From Aquitalea palustris (GTDB taxonomy: Bacteria; Pseudomonadota; Gammaproteobacteria; Burkholderiales; Chromobacteriaceae): 47,132 bases of DNA. Made by a program: the position numbers and the translations under genes. The stretch's first letter is position 1. Every line of letters begins with the position of its first letter. Positions 43,109-47,132 of this stretch are shown here, in pieces. The DNA is taken from assembly GCF_003693445.1 (NCBI RefSeq), contig NZ_RFAR01000036.1, positions 1-47,132 of the forward strand, given 5' to 3'. The notes beneath the pieces were generated by a model. It searched no databases. It was not told the origin of the DNA and saw only the letters and a program-made list of their open reading frames with translations.

Positions 43109-46100
43109 ATGTCGACCATTCTCAAGCTGCGGGGCGGTGCCGCCCTGTCCCAGTTTCGTCTTGAAAAACTTCTCGCTGCGGCGGCCGAGGCCGGTTTGCC
43201 CGAGATCAGCGTGAAAGCCGAATTCTGGCATTTCGCCGAAAGCGAAAGCCAACTCTCGACCGAACAGCAAGATATTCTGGGCAAGCTGCTCAATTATGGC
43301 GAGGCCCCGTACCCGGAAGCGCCACAGGGCGAGCTGTTCCTGGTAACGCCACGACTGGGCACGCTGTCGCCCTGGGCATCCAAGGCCACCGACATCGCCC
43401 GCCACTGCGGGCTGGAGCAAGTGCTACGCATCGAACGCGGCACTGCTTACTGGATCAGCACCGCCGGTATATCTTTAAGTGAAGAGGCTCGTCAGATTCT
43501 GGCGGGCCTCTTGCACGATCGCATGACCGAAACCGTGCTGGCCACGCTGGACGATGCCGACAAGCTGTTCGTGCACATGGACCCGCAACCGCTGACCAGC
43601 GTGGATATCCTGGCGGGTGGCCGTGCCGCTCTGGAAGCCGCCAACCGCACACTGGGCCTGGCGCTGTCCGAAGACGAAATCGTCTATCTGGTGGACAACT
43701 TCACCCGCATGGGCCGCAATCCCACCGACGTTGAGCTGATGATGTTTGCCCAGGCCAACTCGGAACATTGCCGTCACAAGATTTTCAATGCGCAGTTCGT
43801 GATCGATGGCGTAGAGCAGGGCAAATCCTTGTTCCGCATGATTCGTGACACGCATGATGCACATCCGCAAGGCACGCTGGTGGCCTACAAGGATAATGCC
43901 TCGGTGATTGAAGGTGCCTTCATCGACCGCTTCTATCCGGCACCGGAAACGGCCGAGTACGGTTTCACCACCGAACCGACCGACATCCTGATGAAGGTGG
44001 AAACCCACAACCACCCGACCGCCATTTCCCCGTTCCCGGGCGCATCCACCGGCTCCGGTGGTGAAATCCGTGACGAAGGCGCCACTGGCCGTGGTTCGCG
44101 CCCCAAGGCTGGCCTGACCGGCTTTACCGTATCCAACCTGAACATTCCGGGCTTCAAGCAGCCGTGGGAAGTGTACAGCGACGAGCAGGCCGAATATGGC
44201 CGTCCGGGTCGCATCGCCTCGGCGCTGCAGATCATGCTGGATGGCCCGATTGGCGGCGCTGCCTTCAATAATGAATTCGGTCGTCCCAACCTGACCGGCT
44301 ACTTCCGCACCTTTGAAGAAGTGGTGGATGGCGAAGTGCGCGGCTATCACAAGCCGATCATGATTGCCGGTGGCCTGGGCAGCATCCAGCAGCAACAGAT
44401 TCACAAGAACGAAATCCCGGAAGGCGCTTTGCTGATCCAGCTGGGTGGCCCCAGCCTGCTGATCGGCCTGGGCGGCGGCGCGGCATCCTCGATGGATACC
44501 GGTGCCAACAGCGAAAACCTGGACTTCGATTCGGTACAGCGTGGCAACCCGGAAATCGAGCGCCGCTGTCAGGAAGTGATCGACCGTTGCTGGCAGTACG
44601 GCAGCAACAACCCCATCGTGTCGATCCATGATGTGGGCGCCGGCGGCCTGTCCAATGCTTTCCCGGAACTGGTGAACGACGCCGGCCGTGGTGCCATCTT
44701 CCATCTGCGCAAGGTGCATCTGGAAGAAAAGGGCATGACGCCGATGCAGATCTGGTCTAACGAATCGCAAGAGCGTTACGTGCTGGCCATCCTGCCGCAG
44801 GACCTGGAGCGCTTTACCGCCATTTGCGAACGCGAGCGCTGCCCGTTTGCCGTGCTGGGTGTGGCCACTGATGATGGCCATCTGCAAGTGCGTGATGATC
44901 ACTTCAACAACAATCCGGTAGACATGCCGCTGGAAGTGCTGCTGGGCAAGCCGCCGCGCATGACCCGCGACGTCAAGACGGTGCCGCTGGAATTCCGCGT
45001 GTTCGACGCCTCGCGCTTCGACCTGAAGGAAACCGCTTACCGCGTGCTGCGTAATCCGGCCGTGGCTGACAAATCTTTCCTGATCACCATCGGCGACCGC
45101 TCGGTGGGCGGCATGACCGCACGCGACCAGATGGTGGGTCCGTGGCAGGTGCCGGTGGCCGACGTGGCCGTCACCACCATGGGCTTTAACAGCCATCGTG
45201 GCGAAGCCATGGCCATGGGCGAGCGCACCCCGACCGCACTGTTTGATGCCGCCGCGTCCGGCCGCATGGCCATTGGTGAATCGCTCACCAATATCGCCGC
45301 CAGCTTTGTCAGCCACATCGGCAATATCAAGCTGTCTGCCAACTGGATGGCCGCTGCCGGCCACCAAGGTGAAGAAGTCCGCCTGTACCAGACCGTGGAA
45401 GCGGTATCGCGCCTGAGCCAGGACCTGGGCATCAGCATCCCGGTGGGCAAGGACTCGCTGTCGATGAAAACCGTGTGGGAAGAGCAGGGCGAGAAGAAGT
45501 CGGTGACGGCACCGGTTTCGCTGATCGTCACCGCTTTCTCGCCAGTGGAAGACGTGCGCAAAACGGTAACCCCGCAGCTGCGCAATGAAAAAGACACCGA
45601 CATCATCCTGGTTGATCTGGGCTATGGCCGCTGCCGTCTGGGTGGCTCCATCTATGGCCAGGTGTGGAAGGCGATGGAAGGCCGTGCGCCGGACGTGGAA
45701 AGCCCGGCCCAGCTGGCCGCTTTCTTCAATACCGTGCAAAGCCTGCTGCGTGACGATATGCTGCTGGCCTATCACGACCGTTCCGATGGCGGCCTGTTCG
45801 CCACGCTGGCGGAAATGATGTTTGCCGGCCATGTCGGCCTGACGGTTGACCTGCAGGAACTGGTGATCGAGCGCAAGAACACCCAGCGCTTCATCGACGA
45901 TTTCGTGCAGCCGACGGCAGAAGCCGCCACCCACGGCCGCATCATGCGCGTGCTGTTCAATGAAGAGCTGGGCGCCGTGCTGCAGGTGAAAAAGGCCCAC
46001 ACTTCCGAGGTGATTTCCCGCTTCATGGCCGCCGGCATTGGCCGCGAGCTGTTTGTGCTGGGCAAGATCAACAGCAAGGACCGCCTGGTCATCAATCATC

Positions 46101-47068
46101 ATGGTGACGAGCTGTTCAGCGAAAGCCGCGTTGACCTGCACAAGGCCTGGAGCGAAACCAGCTATCGCCTGCAACGCATGCGTGACAATCCGGCCTGCGC
46201 CGACAGCGAGCATCTGCTGCTGTCCAATACCAAGTCGCAGGGCCTGTTTGCCAAGCTGTCGTTTGATACCGAACAGAACCCGGCCGCGCCGTTCATCGCC
46301 ACCGGTGCGCGTCCGCGCATGGCCATCCTGCGCGAGCAGGGGGTGAACGGTCAGCTGGAAATGGGTGCGGCATTCGACCGCGCCGGCTTCCAGGCCGTCG
46401 ACGTGCACATGAGCGATATCATCAGCGGTCGCGTATCGCTGGCTGATTTCAAGGGTCTGGCCGCTTGCGGTGGCTTCAGCTACGGCGACGTGCTGGGTGC
46501 CGGTGAAGGCTGGGCCAAGAGCGTGCTGTTCAACCCGCGTGCCCGCGAGCAGTTCGAAGCCTTCTTCCAGCGCGGCGATACCTTCGCCCTGGGTGTGTGC
46601 AATGGCTGCCAGATGATGTCCAATCTGTCCGGCATCATTCCGGGTGCACAGCACTGGCCGAAATTCCAGCGCAATGCGTCGGAGCAGTTTGAAGCCCGCT
46701 TCACCATGGTGGAAGTGACCGAGTCGCCGTCCATCTTCCTGGCCGACATGGTAGGTAGCCAGTTGCCGGTAGTGGTCAGCCACGGCGAAGGTCGCGCCGT
46801 GTTTGCCCCGGGCGCACAGGACGGCGTGCTTACCGCGCTGCGTTATGTCGATTTCGATGGCCGCGCCACCGAAACCTACCCGCTGAACCCGAACGGTTCG
46901 CCGGCCGGCATTACTGGTGTTACCACCGCCGATGGCCGCTTCACCATCATGATGCCGCACCCGGAACGCGTGTTCCGTACCGTGCAGAACAGCTGGCACC
47001 CGGATAACTGGGGCGAGAATGGCGCCTGGTTCCGCATGTTCGCCTCGGCTCGTCGCTGGGTGGGCTAA
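43109..47068 (+). CDS. purL: Phosphoribosylformylglycinamidine synthase
   Basis: 1319 residues, the single-chain form typical of beta- and gammaproteobacteria. It converts FGAR, glutamine and ATP to FGAM, step four of purine synthesis. The synthase part has [20 protein letters not shown] and [16 protein letters not shown]. The C-terminal glutamine amidotransferase has [16 protein letters not shown], the catalytic Cys in [10 protein letters not shown] and the His/Glu of [11 protein letters not shown] at 43109 opens the family sequence [13 protein letters not shown]; the frame is open further upstream without support. The remaining bases to the window end show nothing. Confidence 0.97.
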   Translation: MSTILKLRGGAALSQFRLEKLLAAAAEAGLPEISVKAEFWHFAESESQLSTEQQDILGKLLNYGEAPYPEAPQGELFLVTPRLGTLSPWASKATDIARHCGLEQVLRIERGTAYWISTAGISLSEEARQILAGLLHDRMTETVLATLDDADKLFVHMDPQPLTSVDILAGGRAALEAANRTLGLALSEDEIVYLVDNFTRMGRNPTDVELMMFAQANSEHCRHKIFNAQFVIDGVEQGKSLFRMIRDTHDAHPQGTLVAYKDNASVIEGAFIDRFYPAPETAEYGFTTEPTDILMKVETHNHPTAISPFPGASTGSGGEIRDEGATGRGSRPKAGLTGFTVSNLNIPGFKQPWEVYSDEQAEYGRPGRIASALQIMLDGPIGGAAFNNEFGRPNLTGYFRTFEEVVDGEVRGYHKPIMIAGGLGSIQQQQIHKNEIPEGALLIQLGGPSLLIGLGGGAASSMDTGANSENLDFDSVQRGNPEIERRCQEVIDRCWQYGSNNPIVSIHDVGAGGLSNAFPELVNDAGRGAIFHLRKVHLEEKGMTPMQIWSNESQERYVLAILPQDLERFTAICERERCPFAVLGVATDDGHLQVRDDHFNNNPVDMPLEVLLGKPPRMTRDVKTVPLEFRVFDASRFDLKETAYRVLRNPAVADKSFLITIGDRSVGGMTARDQMVGPWQVPVADVAVTTMGFNSHRGEAMAMGERTPTALFDAAASGRMAIGESLTNIAASFVSHIGNIKLSANWMAAAGHQGEEVRLYQTVEAVSRLSQDLGISIPVGKDSLSMKTVWEEQGEKKSVTAPVSLIVTAFSPVEDVRKTVTPQLRNEKDTDIILVDLGYGRCRLGGSIYGQVWKAMEGRAPDVESPAQLAAFFNTVQSLLRDDMLLAYHDRSDGGLFATLAEMMFAGHVGLTVDLQELVIERKNTQRFIDDFVQPTAEAATHGRIMRVLFNEELGAVLQVKKAHTSEVISRFMAAGIGRELFVLGKINSKDRLVINHHGDELFSESRVDLHKAWSETSYRLQRMRDNPACADSEHLLLSNTKSQGLFAKLSFDTEQNPAAPFIATGARPRMAILREQGVNGQLEMGAAFDRAGFQAVDVHMSDIISGRVSLADFKGLAACGGFSYGDVLGAGEGWAKSVLFNPRAREQFEAFFQRGDTFALGVCNGCQMMSNLSGIIPGAQHWPKFQRNASEQFEARFTMVEVTESPSIFLADMVGSQLPVVVSHGEGRAVFAPGAQDGVLTALRYVDFDGRATETYPLNPNGSPAGITGVTTADGRFTIMMPHPERVFRTVQNSWHPDNWGENGAWFRMFASARRWVG

Positions 47069-47132
47069 TCGCAGCTGACAAAACCCCTGTGGCAGCGTTG
47101 CGCCTCCTTGCCGTACGCAGTGTACTGTCTGC

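Noticed and set aside
43475-46999. A 1174-codon open frame antisense to purL
   Set aside because: It is a shadow of the high-GC3 purL codons; composition is rich in His, Gly and Ala without any domain, and purL is complete on the other strand.

Overview
The window joins a mobile, defence-rich accessory region (about 1-34,250) to an ordinary chromosomal backbone (about 34,256-47,132). The backbone is G+C-rich and carries nrdB, two small genes, nrdA, pgeF, rluD, bamD, glnB and purL. Divergent rluD/bamD, a two-ATP-cone class Ia NrdA and long single-chain PurL point to a betaproteobacterium. The gene set and high GC3 fit Neisseriales/Chromobacteriaceae (Chromobacterium, Aquitalea, Vogesella type), but that placement is inference without a database search. 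No rRNA, tRNA or CRISPR array was seen.

Layout from left to right. (1) 78-3343: an A+T-rich AIPR-type abortive-infection gene and two uncharacterised genes. (2) 3423-12431: a complete Wadjet operon (jetA-jetB-jetC-jetD, minus strand), followed by a DUF6236 gene and faced by a divergent WYL-domain regulator. (3) 12537-13931: a Mrr-like nuclease domain fused to a membrane segment and helical tail. (4) 14181-20272: a Tn7-like transposition operon, tnsA-tnsB-tnsC-tniQ, with translationally overlapping genes; TniQ carries several tandem HTH modules. (5) 20527-22469: an AlpA-like regulator, a soluble and a membrane protein of unknown function, and an Xre-type regulator, ending at a perfect 65-bp palindrome. 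(6) 22511-33758: one co-directional run of nine tightly packed minus-strand genes. In order of transcription it holds an AAA+ ATPase and subtilase pair (IetAS-like), a sigma-like protein, its HTH partner, an M78 peptidase-UvrD helicase fusion, a multiubiquitin-E2 fusion, a JAB-E1 fusion, a DUF6527 (BubE-like) protein and a 56-residue protein.

How the parts may work together. Wadjet recognises and cleaves small circular DNA. AIPR and the Mrr-like protein are probably further nucleases or abortive-infection effectors. The 22.5-33.8 kb block is the most unusual part: it joins a protein-conjugation pathway (ubiquitin-like donor, E1, E2, two candidate deconjugases), an ATPase/protease pair, a helicase and its own transcriptional regulators in what looks like one transcription unit. 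Whether it is one system or stacked systems cannot be settled from sequence alone. The Tn7-like genes are the likely vehicle for at least part of the island, but I could not identify either transposon end with confidence. The right edge of foreign DNA lies just beyond the nrdB terminator at 34,256-34,292.

On the backbone, nrdA-(two small genes)-nrdB appears to be one operon. A perfect and a near-perfect DnaA box and a partial NrdR box lie in the nrdA leader.
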